Notes under the pieces: model-generated
Databases searched by the model: none
What the model saw: the letters and a program-made list of their open reading frames with translations, nothing else
What the model was told of the DNA's origin: nothing
Part shown: positions 1 to 5,115 of the stretch, in pieces
Layout of the letters: every line of letters starts with the position of its first letter
How positions within the stretch are numbered: position 1 is the first letter of the stretch
Source of the DNA: Lachnospiraceae bacterium
GTDB lineage: Bacteria; Bacillota; Clostridia; Lachnospirales; Lachnospiraceae
Length of the DNA: 5,332 bases
Reading direction: 5' to 3'
NCBI GenBank assembly: GCA_009774245.1
Contig: VSNM01000165.1
Location: 1-5,332 of the forward strand
Translations under genes and position numbers: made by a program

Positions 1-51
1 TGCTCATTTTTTTGCAAACTCCCGAAAATAAAGGCTTTGAATAGAAAAAAC

Positions 52-74
52 AGGTAGTAGACTTGACACTACCT
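52..74. repeat. Inverted repeat, possible IS256-family terminal end
   Basis: AGGTAGT (52-58) and ACTACCT (68-74) form a perfect 7-bp dyad around a 9-nt loop. The outer bases ACACTACC (66-73) match the outer bases of the IS256-family end at 2185-2192 and face the same way, so this could be the 3' end of a second such element lying to the left of the window. The match is only 8 bases and no transposase residues are recognisable in bases 1-51. It could equally be a weak terminator of an upstream gene. Confidence 0.3.
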
Positions 75-96
75 TTAGAAGTGACAGAGGTGATAT

Positions 97-1170
97 ATGA
101 AAAAGAAAATTGGATTGTGGATTTATGTTCTGATGTTTTGGATCTTATGTATGGTTCCCTCGACAGGGATGCTGTTTTACAGGAATGAACTGACAGAAAA
201 CCGGATCTTGTCGGGGTATCCGGCATTTCTTGAAGAAGATGGGACATGGAATACGAAGTATTTTGAAGAGCTGCAGACGTATGCAGCAGAACATTTTGCT
301 TTCCGGAGTGAACTGATCAGAGCGGAAAGTCTGCTGAAATTCAGACTATTGCGTACACCGTGTGATGATCAGGTGGTGATTGGAAGAGAGGGATGGATGT
401 TCTTTGATGAAACGCTTGATGATTATACAGGGATCAGGTTGTCTGACGCAGAGATTGACAGGATCGCTGCCAGACTCTGCGCAGTCTGCAGTTATATCAG
501 CGGACAGGGAAAAGAACCGCTCATAGTCATTGTACCAAACAAGAATAGTATTTATCCTGAATATATGCCGGCACGGTTTGGAAAAAAGGCAGGAGTGACA
601 AATCTTATGTTGCTCCAGGAGCGGATGAGAGAAATGAAGGTTCCTTTTGTGGATGCATACAAAGTGCTGCTTGACGCAAAGGAACAGGATGACAGTTTTC
701 TTTATTTTCGGGAGGATACACACTGGAACAATACAGGTGCAAGGCTTGTTTTAAATGAGATCTATGCAGCATTCGGTTTATCTGGACAATATGGGATTAC
801 AGATTATGTGATGGAAAAAAGCCACGAACCGGATCTGTATAATATTCTTTTCCCGGCGGGGGAGCACTTCGAAAGCCAGTATGTATATGATGATGGCAGG
901 GAATTTGAGTATACAGGCAGAATGCATAGTCTGGATGATATGAAAATCTGTACCACATCAAAGGATGGAAACGAAAAATCGATCCTTGTGTACCGCGACA
1001 GCTTTGGCAGGGCGCTGATCCCATATATAGGCGGAACATTCAGACAGGCTGCTTTTTATCGTTCTACACCTTATGACCTTTCCCTTGTGGAGAATACGGA
1101 ATGTGATCTTGTACTGATCGAGATTGTGGAGCGGAATCTGAAAGACCTTGGAGATATAGAGATTCCATGA
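97..1170 (+). CDS. Membrane-anchored SGNH/AlgX-like (DHHW-like) protein, probable cell-surface polysaccharide O-acetylation
   Basis: This 357-aa protein has a short basic start followed by one hydrophobic helix (about residues 6-25), so it is probably anchored in the membrane with the rest outside. Visible family marks are the ENRILSGYP segment (34-42), VVIGREGWMFF (93-103), EDTHWN (206-211) carrying the Asp207/His209 pair, and YRDSFG (299-304), where Ser302 would be the nucleophile of the SGNH fold. In AlgJ/AlgX and the Firmicutes DHHW-type relatives these residues transfer or remove acetyl groups on exported polysaccharide, normally together with a membrane-bound MBOAT acyltransferase encoded next door. 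No such partner is visible here; it may lie left of the window or have been lost. The start is supported by AGAGGTGA (86-93). The length is normal and the frame intact. The family call is firm; substrate and partner are inferred. Confidence 0.82.
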   Translation: MKKKIGLWIYVLMFWILCMVPSTGMLFYRNELTENRILSGYPAFLEEDGTWNTKYFEELQTYAAEHFAFRSELIRAESLLKFRLLRTPCDDQVVIGREGWMFFDETLDDYTGIRLSDAEIDRIAARLCAVCSYISGQGKEPLIVIVPNKNSIYPEYMPARFGKKAGVTNLMLLQERMREMKVPFVDAYKVLLDAKEQDDSFLYFREDTHWNNTGARLVLNEIYAAFGLSGQYGITDYVMEKSHEPDLYNILFPAGEHFESQYVYDDGREFEYTGRMHSLDDMKICTTSKDGNEKSILVYRDSFGRALIPYIGGTFRQAAFYRSTPYDLSLVENTECDLVLIEIVERNLKDLGDIEIP

Positions 1171-1281
1171 AAATGTGATTAAATAAAGGAAGATAGAATG
1201 GAAAAGCACATGATTCTATAGCTAATGTATGAAGGATAGACAGATCTATGTATTGTTAATGATCATCAGACTGGAGGTGCT

Positions 1282-1308
1282 GTGATTGTACGTAAAATGA
1301 AGTGCTAT
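1282..1308 (+). pseudogene. Possible 5' remnant of a gene cut by the IS fragment
   Basis: GGAGG (1273-1277) precedes a GTG start at 1282 in a frame beginning (M)IVRKMKCY, with an alternative ATG at 1297. From about 1308 the DNA is antisense IS256 transposase sequence, so any real gene starting here was cut within its first ten codons; the frame then closes at 1327-1329. The downstream part is not in the window. It would have been the next gene after the surface-acetylation protein, 111 bases further on. Too little remains to name a family, and the start signal could be chance. Confidence 0.25.
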
Positions 1309-2099
1309 AAGGAATTGCGCAGCATATGAATGACGCATCTCTGGATCTGTGCATCCGGATAAACAGCTCCTATCGCTTCCTTAAATCCTGAAAGTCCGTC
1401 CACGCAGAAGAACAGTACATCCTGCACGCCGCGGTTTTTCAGATCGTTTAACATTCCCAGCCAGAATTTACTGGTCTCATTGGCGCCTGCTGTGATACCC
1501 AGGATATCCTTATAACCATCTGCTGTGATGCCAAGTACGATGTAGGCGGCGCGGCTTAGGATGCGTCCGTCTTCCCTTACCTTGTAATGGATGCAGTCCA
1601 TAAATACAAACGGATAAACTGGATTTAGCGGGCGCGACTGCCATTCCCTGACTTCCGGAAGAATCCTGTCCGTGATCTTACTGACCATTTCAGCGGACAG
1701 TTCCATTCCATAAAGACCCTGTATCTGGTCATGGATGTCCCTTGTACTCATACCCCTTGTGTAAAGGGAGATTACTTTTTCCTCAATGCCGGATATATCT
1801 TTCTTGTATTTAGGGATAAGTTTTGGCTCGAATTCCCCTTCACGGTCTCTTGGGACATCAATCTGGAATTCACCATACTGGCTTTTGAGTGTTTTTGGTG
1901 AATGACCATTACGCTTGTTGGATGTCCTGGCATCACCCTTGTGATTTTTTTCATAACCAAGTGATGCATCCAGTTCTGCTTCCATAAGCTCCTGAAGTAT
2001 GTCTTTGAAACTGTCCCTAAGCAGGGTGTAGACATCGGCTACACTGTGTAAGTTGTTATCTGCAATAATCTGTCGAATCTGTTCCTTTGCTACTGGCAT
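1305..2099 (-). pseudogene. IS256-family (mutator-type) transposase, C-terminally truncated
   Basis: The 264-residue product starts MPVAKEQIRQ and carries the family's N-terminal helical region, the SLGYEKN (46-52) and KRNGHSPKT (62-70) blocks, and the DDE catalytic domain up to about residue 263. The first catalytic Asp is D168 (VFMDCIHYK) and the second D234 (CVDGLSGF); the C-x2-H zinc-like signature is C255/H258, followed by RNS. Intact relatives are about 400 aa; the last 140 or so residues, with the catalytic Glu, are absent. The frame ends at TAG directly after RNSL, where intact proteins usually continue RNS-(F/L)-KY, so the break lies at 1305-1310. AAGGAG (2107-2112) lies 7 bases before the ATG. 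The product should be inactive as a transposase. Confidence 0.88.
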
Positions 2100-2192
2100 A
2101 AAAATACTCCTTTTCGATAAGAATTGTCATATACTAATTCTTACCAAAAAAGAGGTATTTTTTCCCATAGACACAAACTTTTTTACACTACC
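1308..2192 (-). mobile_element. Truncated IS256-family insertion sequence
   Basis: The element lies on the minus strand. Its transposase-start side is complete, ending in a terminal sequence (2170-2192, outer bases ACACTACC on the plus strand; read inward, GGTAGTGTAAAAAAG). Its other side is missing: transposase homology stops at about 1308, about two thirds of the way through the gene, and unrelated DNA follows. Since only one end is present, no target-site duplication can be checked and the element cannot move by itself. It is inserted against a group II maturase fragment at 2193. Confidence 0.75.
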
Positions 2193-2318
2193 ATAAAAGC
2201 CACTGTTTATCAGTCTTTCTTTTGTCATTGCCATATTTATGTCAATTGTATGTGTTGTGAACCAATATCCCCTGTGGCTGTTTTCAGCCTGCAACGCCAA
2301 GTCCTCTGGCACTTCCAT
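2193..2318 (-). pseudogene. Group II intron maturase (reverse transcriptase) C-terminal fragment
   Basis: Forty-two residues read on the minus strand have the signature of the extreme C-terminus of LtrA-type intron maturases: PEDLALQAENSHRGYW followed by FTTHTIDINMAMTKERLINSGFY, matching the family pattern (A)NSRKGYW...AhTNERL...GhY. Left of this, at 2192, the IS256 element end begins, and the frame runs on into it, adding the foreign tail GSVKKF. To the right the maturase is already decayed: a stop lies three codons before the ATG, and the expected reverse transcriptase and thumb domains are not visible as far as 2498. No intron domain V or VI is seen. It is a dead scrap; the call rests on remembered family pattern, not a search. 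Confidence 0.55.
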
Positions 2319-2498
2319 AACTTTCTATACTGATAACAACGGTAGAGGTTGTTTTAATTGTGAGCCTGTAGACTGTCAAGTAATCATACAACCTAATCTC
2401 CCGAAAAAATTATACACATGTTTTGCACGTTAAAGTGCTAAATTTTACTACCAAAATGAACATTTTCTATCGCCTAATAGACTGTTAACTTGCATATA
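2319..2498. other. Non-coding, decayed DNA between two transposon remnants
   Basis: No convincing gene is seen on either strand. On the minus strand the bases up to about 2400 could be the broken continuation of the maturase (stops and at least one frameshift), but I cannot align them with confidence. No promoter or terminator is evident. Confidence 0.4.
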
Positions 2499-2533
2499 CG
2501 GATATATTATTGCTCATTTTCGCAATATATCCG
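2499..2533. repeat. 12-bp inverted repeat with a three-base bulge
   Basis: CGGATAT(ATT)ATTGC at 2499-2513 pairs with GCAATATATCCG at 2522-2533 around the 8-nt loop TCATTTTC. It overlaps the stop codon of the IS66-like remnant (minus strand, stop at 2514-2516), so it may be the terminator or an end structure of that element. No T-run follows on either strand, so a standard intrinsic terminator is unlikely. Confidence 0.5.
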
Positions 2534-2723
2534 AAATAAACTGTTTGTTTGTGCTGATTTCGTCATAAACCTGCGTATAATTCGTCGGGATTTTAGGATA
2601 CAATTTAAGGCTGTTTGCCTTTGCAGTTTCCGCAATGCGGAAGTGGTACGCTATCGGGAAATAAGTACTTTTATTATCTGAATAAAAAAGATATCTCAAG
2701 TTTGCTGCACATTCCCAACACAT
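2514..2723 (-). pseudogene. IS66-family transposase C-terminal remnant
   Basis: On the minus strand a 69-codon frame holds the segment YHFRIAETAKANSLKLY (about residues 26-42), which strongly resembles the IS66 transposase C-terminal motif (Y-S-I-A/V-E-T-A-K-A-N-x-L-x-x-Y). A weak match to the preceding (W/Y)LFSD block is visible at residues 11-16. The usual continuation (YLxxLLxxIP) appears deleted or frameshifted, giving LYPKIPTN instead. The DDE catalytic domain and the IS66 helper genes are absent. The AT-rich flanks and the lost motifs indicate an old, inactive relic. Confidence 0.42.
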
Positions 2724-2850
2724 ACCAATTACAGATTCTAACCAAGATTAATCTAATCTTCCATATGTTTATTGTATTACATATCTTTCCAAGAATGAGG
2801 GCAACAGCCTTAAAAAGTGTTGCATTTATTTTTAGTTTTACTGCTCAGTT
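2724..2850. other. AT-rich spacer, no gene recognised
   Basis: An open frame crosses this stretch on the plus strand (2615-2887), but it has no ribosome binding site, runs antisense to the IS66 remnant and passes through the direct repeat, so I do not call it. A short dyad AGATTA/TAATCT (2745-2759) is the only structure seen. Confidence 0.4.
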
Positions 2851-2904
2851 TACTTATATGAAGTATATAGGAGTAACTATTCGCTAAATTCAAGTTTAAC
2901 GAAT
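2851..2904. repeat. Direct repeat copy 1, possible tyrosine-recombinase core site (left)
   Basis: The copy contains TACTTATATG (2851-2860), GTATATA (2863-2869), a spacer, then a dyad at 2879-2904: arm ATTCGCTAAA, six-base centre TTCAAG, arm TTTAACGAAT. The second copy lies at 5116-5168 in the same orientation. By hand count about 40 of 54 aligned columns agree, with one gap; differences concentrate in the spacer and the dyad centre while the arms are kept. Conserved arms around a variable 6-bp centre is the layout of Xer/dif-like and integrase core sites. The arm sequence does not match the classic dif arms known to me, and no recombinase gene is in the window. Confidence 0.5.
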
Positions 2905-3021
2905 TTCATTTTCACCCATATATTTTGCGGAAAAGAAAAATTTATATCCCAAGTAAACATATACAAAAATTTTTTACAAACATAACCAGATGCAAACATA
3001 TAATGATAAAATTCACTAATT

Positions 3022-3045
3022 AATCTCCACAAAATAGAGATTTTT
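3022..3045 (+). terminator. Weak stem-loop with T-run upstream of the small RNA
   Basis: AATCTC (3022-3027) and GAGATT (3037-3042) form a 6-bp stem with a 9-nt loop, running into TTTTT (3041-3045). It sits directly before the small-RNA promoter. There is no gene just upstream for it to terminate, so it may be chance in AT-rich DNA or may insulate the promoter. Confidence 0.25.
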
Positions 3046-3048
3046 CCA

Positions 3049-3076
3049 TTGACAAAAAATTAGGTTTTCATATAAT
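3049..3076 (+). promoter_or_regulatory. Strong sigma-A-type promoter of the small RNA
   Basis: A consensus -35 TTGACA (3049-3054) and a consensus -10 TATAAT (3071-3076) are separated by 16 bases. Transcription should start around 3083-3086, at the foot of the first hairpin. Both hexamers match the consensus perfectly; no other promoter in the window is this good, and no coding frame follows it. Confidence 0.8.
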
Positions 3077-3082
3077 AATAGT

Positions 3083-3275
3083 AAAAGAAAAGCGTGCTTT
3101 TCTAGTGGGCTGACACTCAAATCTGATGTACTTGTCAATTTTATGATTAACCGTTGGCGGGCAACACTATAACCCGAAATTCTTACCAGTGTACAGCTGG
3201 CCGTTGGCAGACAACACTAAAATTAGCCATAAAGGGGGAGTATGTAGCACAATGGTGTTATTGCCCCCTCTTTAA
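3083..3275 (+). ncRNA. Unrecognised structured small RNA with two repeat hairpins
   Basis: This stretch of about 190 nt is framed by a near-perfect promoter and a GC-rich terminator, and has no start codon with a ribosome binding site. Visible structure in order: a 5' hairpin AGAAAAG/CTTTTCT with loop CGTG (3086-3103); a possible helix TGACA (3111-3115) with TGTCA (3133-3137); motif copy A (3151-3169); a small helix CCAG (3186-3189) with CTGG (3197-3200); motif copy B (3201-3219); and the terminator hairpin. The motif CCGTTGGCRGRCAACACTA occurs twice exactly 50 nt apart; only two loop purines differ (3159, 3161 versus 3209, 3211), and the GTTG/CAAC stem is kept. No known riboswitch, 6S, tmRNA, SRP or RNase P signature was recognised. 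It is markedly more GC-rich than its flanks. Confidence 0.65.
3151..3219 (+). repeat. Two copies of a 19-nt hairpin motif, 50-nt period
   Basis: Copies lie at 3151-3169 and 3201-3219 and agree at 17 of 19 positions. Each can fold as GTTG-(GCGGG or GCAGA)-CAAC. Both differences are G/A changes in the loop, so the pairing is conserved. The bases in between (3170-3200) are not obviously repeated. Confidence 0.8.
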
Positions 3276-3280
3276 ATTTG
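3231..3280 (+). terminator. Intrinsic terminator of the small RNA
   Basis: AAAGGGGG (3231-3238) pairs with CCCCCTCTTT (3264-3273), with one bulged base, and encloses an inner stem TAGCAC (3245-3250)/GTGTTA (3255-3260) with loop AATG. The tail CTCTTTAAATTTG is U-rich but interrupted, so termination may be incomplete and some read-through toward the toxin-antitoxin genes is possible. Confidence 0.7.
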
Positions 3281-3450
3281 TTTACGGGGATTAAAATGTG
3301 CAGTTAAATTATTCAAAGAAATTAATTGTATGCTTCAATTGGATAATTAAGTGTATAAAGAAAAGACAGTTGTTTGGTTTCTTTTCCAGACGTGGAATTA
3401 AAGAATAAAATGTTTCTTTACTTCATCTCTCTGATTCCTTTAAAAATCGG
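3281..3450. other. Intergenic DNA between small RNA and toxin-antitoxin operon
   Basis: No coding frame is supported. A 7-bp dyad GAAAAGA (3360-3366)/TCTTTTC (3380-3386) resembles the small RNA's 5' hairpin, and is preceded by a -10-like TATAAA (3354-3359) without a good -35. A smaller dyad AATTG/CAATT lies near 3324-3340. It may be a decayed or second small transcript, or nothing. Confidence 0.3.
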
Positions 3451-3479
3451 TGGATAGAGAACCGGAAATATGTTATAAT
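3451..3479 (+). promoter_or_regulatory. Extended -10 promoter of the toxin-antitoxin operon
   Basis: TGTTATAAT (3471-3479) is an extended -10 box with a perfect TATAAT hexamer (3474-3479). Seventeen bases upstream is a partial -35, TGGATA (3451-3456). The expected start is about 3486, 37 bases before the antitoxin ATG. Confidence 0.65.
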
Positions 3480-3488
3480 AAAAACGTC

Positions 3489-3501
3489 TCAAATCGTTTG
3501 A
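3489..3501. promoter_or_regulatory. Short palindrome, candidate autoregulatory operator
   Basis: TCAAA-TCG-TTTGA lies between the expected transcription start and the antitoxin ribosome binding site. Type II toxin-antitoxin operons usually repress themselves through such dyads near the promoter. The arms are only 5 bp, so this is a candidate by position only. Confidence 0.3.
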
Positions 3502-3522
3502 TTAACAGTGAGGTGATGAATT

Positions 3523-3780
3523 ATGACATTGCAACAGGAAGCATACCGCAGAATAGATGAAATGACGGATGACGGCATCAGGATATTGATTGACATGATA
3601 GATAAAATGAAAATAGTGTCTGTTACCGGATTTAAGGATGTAAACGAAAGTACATCAGCCGTATCAGAAAATGTTCCAATGACGAAAGCTGAAAAAAAGC
3701 AGCGCTTTATGCAGTCGGCCGGAAAGATCCAGATCGATGCAGAGGCAGTCAGTCAGCTAAGGGAGAGGAGTATGATTTGA
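3523..3780 (+). CDS. Antitoxin of a VapBC-type module
   Basis: This is an 85-aa, mostly helical, charged protein placed immediately before a PIN-domain toxin. The N-terminal half (about 1-30, QEAYRRIDEMTDDGIRILID) looks like the short helical domain seen in some Firmicutes antitoxins; no AbrB, ribbon-helix-helix or helix-turn-helix motif is recognisable. The low-complexity middle (about 42-55) looks like a linker. The tail (57-85, with KKQRF, then an acidic/amphipathic helix and RERSMI) fits a segment that wraps the toxin and blocks its active site. The start is set by GAGGTGAT (3510-3517), 5 bases before the ATG. The stop overlaps the toxin start, implying translational coupling. The role is inferred from the partner; the family is not named with certainty. 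Confidence 0.72.
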   Translation: MTLQQEAYRRIDEMTDDGIRILIDMIDKMKIVSVTGFKDVNESTSAVSENVPMTKAEKKQRFMQSAGKIQIDAEAVSQLRERSMI

Positions 3781-4172
3781 TGATTCTCGCAGATACCAAT
3801 ATTTTTATCGATTTTTGGAATAATCCCACAGAAGATCTTAAAAATGTATTTATTAAGGAAGACATAGCTGTCTGTGGTGTTGTGCGGGCAGAACTTCTTC
3901 ATGGAGCAATATCAGCAAAGGATTTCGCAAACATTACAACAATGCTTGAGGCATTTGATGAATTCAATCTGGAGATTCCTGACTGGCAGATTTTAGGCGA
4001 TAATTTATATAATCTTCGAAAGAAAGGAATTTCCGTACCTTTTTCAGATGCTATTATAGCAACAATCGCCCTTAAACATGGCATTCCAATCTGGACAGGT
4101 GACAGACACTTTCTGCTGATACAAAGTGTACTCACAGGATTAAATATTTATCAGACTCCTAACAGGTTATGA
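3780..4172 (+). CDS. vapC: VapC-type PIN-domain ribonuclease toxin
   Basis: This 130-aa protein has the usual length for a VapC toxin, a Mg2+-dependent PIN ribonuclease that cleaves tRNA or rRNA and stops translation when the antitoxin is lost. The four acidic residues of the active site are visible: D5 in LADTNIFID, E38 in VRAELLHG, D90 in PFSDAIIA and D108 in WTGDRHF. N7, next to the first Asp, is also typical. All are intact, so the toxin should be active. I prefer the ATG at 3780, which overlaps the antitoxin TGA by one base, with GGAGAGGAG (3762-3770) 9 bases upstream; a TTG at 3777 would add one residue. It is in an operon with the antitoxin and probably with the HD protein 45 bases downstream. 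The target RNA cannot be told from sequence. Confidence 0.87.
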   Translation: MILADTNIFIDFWNNPTEDLKNVFIKEDIAVCGVVRAELLHGAISAKDFANITTMLEAFDEFNLEIPDWQILGDNLYNLRKKGISVPFSDAIIATIALKHGIPIWTGDRHFLLIQSVLTGLNIYQTPNRL

Positions 4173-4217
4173 ATAAATCTGTCAGGCAATGTTTTCAGGA
4201 ACGGGAGGAAATATGGG

Positions 4218-4679
4218 ATGGGAAGACTAAAAGAACTGAGAAAATATGTAAATGGCGAACTTAACAGGATGGATGATGCGGACAAGAGAAATTCAGCAAT
4301 CGCACACCTTTACGGAGTTTCCCTCGCTGCCACTATGATAGCCAGGAAAAGGGGACTAGATCCCGAAATCGCTTCTATGGCGGCGATGCTACACGATCTT
4401 CATGCCTATAAGACTGGTTCTTATGACGAACATGAACATAAAGGCGCAGAGCTTGCGAGGGAAATACTGGATGAACTGAAGCTGACAGATGAAGCGGAGA
4501 CGGAACTGATCTGCTCAGCCATATATCACCATAGTGACAAACTGGTCATGGATACTCCAATGGATGAGGTTCTAAAGGATGCGGATGTCATTCATCATTG
4601 CATGTATGACCTGTCAAAGACGATAAAGGAAAAAGAACAGGTGCGGTTTGAAAAACTGTGCGCTGAATTTGGTCTATAA
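4218..4679 (+). CDS. HD-domain metal-dependent phosphohydrolase
   Basis: This 153-aa protein is essentially one HD domain, a metal-dependent phosphohydrolase fold acting on nucleotides or other phosphate esters. The metal ligands are visible in order: H30 (IAHLYGVS), H59-D60 (MLHDLHAY), H72/H74 (EHEHKGAE), H104/H105 (IYHHSDK) and D121/D123 (LKDADVIHH). The size and the single domain resemble the small uncharacterised HD hydrolases of Firmicutes rather than SpoT/RelA or dGTPases; no nucleotide-binding or sensor domain is fused. The substrate is unknown. GGGAGG (4203-4208) precedes the ATG at 4218; a nearer ATG at 4213 opens only a five-codon frame. Forty-five bases separate it from the toxin with no terminator, so cotranscription is likely. 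A functional link with the toxin-antitoxin pair is not established. Confidence 0.85.
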   Translation: MGRLKELRKYVNGELNRMDDADKRNSAIAHLYGVSLAATMIARKRGLDPEIASMAAMLHDLHAYKTGSYDEHEHKGAELAREILDELKLTDEAETELICSAIYHHSDKLVMDTPMDEVLKDADVIHHCMYDLSKTIKEKEQVRFEKLCAEFGL

Positions 4680-4890
4680 ACTTCACGGCAACGCATCTAT
4701 GGACCAGAAGAATCATGAGTCAGGGCATATATCATGCAGCCCTGCGCTAGAAACAATACATAAATACCAATTTCCATTTCAGAAAAGGGAATGTCTGACA
4801 GGATCGCGTATTTATTGAAAACTTTTCAGATAAGCAGACGCAAATTCCTATGGTTGTATTATTAACACATTCAAGTTTAAGGAGGTTACA
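4680..4890 (+). other. Intergenic region with one GC-rich hairpin
   Basis: CAGGGC (4721-4726) pairs with GCCCTG (4739-4744) around a 12-nt loop. It lies 42 bases after the HD gene, but no T-run follows, so it is at best a weak terminator or RNA-stabilising stem. A 39-codon ATG frame (4699-4818) crosses it without a ribosome binding site and is not called. A -10-like TATTAT lies at 4857-4862 upstream of the small ORF but has no good -35. Confidence 0.4.
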
Positions 4891-5001
4891 ATGGAAAAAT
4901 GGTTGGAAATTCATGGAAGGAAAGAAGTTAATGTAAATGTTCAGAACTTCCATCAAATTAAGTTTTACGGGTCCAGAGTTTTATTATATGCAAAAGGTTG
5001 A
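4891..5001 (+). CDS. Small protein of 36 aa with strong ribosome binding site
   Basis: AAGGAGG (4879-4885) sits 5 bases before the ATG, the best ribosome binding site in the window. The product starts MEKWLEIHGRKEVNV and ends RVLLYAKG; it is basic and has no signal peptide or membrane helix. I do not recognise a family. Its last codons overlap a second frame (4988-5113) shifted by one base, and the two together would make a protein of about 74 aa. It may therefore be a frameshifted gene, a translationally coupled pair, or a programmed frameshift at GCAAAAGG (4990-4997). Translation looks likely; function is unknown. Confidence 0.5.
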   Translation: MEKWLEIHGRKEVNVNVQNFHQIKFYGSRVLLYAKG

Positions 5002-5113
5002 AGTTTTTGAATCAGTTTTTGAAAAGAATATCTCATTTCCACAAAGGTGTTTTCCGTCTCTAAACTGTATGAAAAATGAGACTTTGGTGGTTAGTTACGG
5101 ACTGAGAGCATAG
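4988..5113 (+). CDS. Overlapping 41-codon frame, possible second half of the small ORF
   Basis: The frame starts with an ATG at 4988 inside the preceding ORF and reads MQKVEVFESVFEKNISFPQ, ending VVSYGLRA and TAG at 5111-5113. It has no ribosome binding site of its own, so it would depend on coupling or frameshifting from the upstream frame. The composition is protein-like, with a plausible amphipathic start. The stop lies 2 bases before the second direct repeat, so the gene ends neatly at the proposed cassette border. The family is unknown. It may be part of a once single gene of about 74 codons. Confidence 0.35.
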   Translation: MQKVEVFESVFEKNISFPQRCFPSLNCMKNETLVVSYGLRA

Positions 5114-5115
5114 TA

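Noticed and set aside
1193..1219. ATAGAAT/ATTCTAT dyad after the AlgX-like gene as a terminator
   Set aside because: It is AT-only with a 13-nt loop and no T-run.
1772..2035. 87-aa minus-strand ORF inside the transposase
   Set aside because: It is a shifted-frame shadow of the IS256 transposase on the same strand.
2124..2333. 69-aa plus-strand ORF
   Set aside because: It is antisense to the IS end and the maturase fragment, lacks a ribosome binding site and has no recognisable motif.
2615..2887. 90-aa plus-strand ORF
   Set aside because: It is antisense to the IS66-like remnant, has no ribosome binding site and runs through the direct repeat.
3151..3219. CRISPR array
   Set aside because: There are only two copies of 19 nt, with one 31-nt interval and no cas genes; the copies lie inside a transcript with a terminator.
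3083..3275. Riboswitch or T-box leader
   Set aside because: No gene follows the terminator for about 250 nt, a separate promoter drives the next operon, and no known aptamer core was recognised.
3083..3522. Complete type III (ToxIN/CptIN-like) toxin-antitoxin system
   Set aside because: The repeat-plus-terminator layout fits, but no toxin frame follows; the next genes are a clear PIN toxin and its protein antitoxin.
4699..4818. 39-codon ATG frame after the HD gene
   Set aside because: It has no ribosome binding site and crosses the GC-rich hairpin, and its product resembles no family I know.
4747..4956. 69-aa minus-strand ORF
   Set aside because: It is antisense to the small ORF that has the strong AAGGAGG site and lacks its own start signals.
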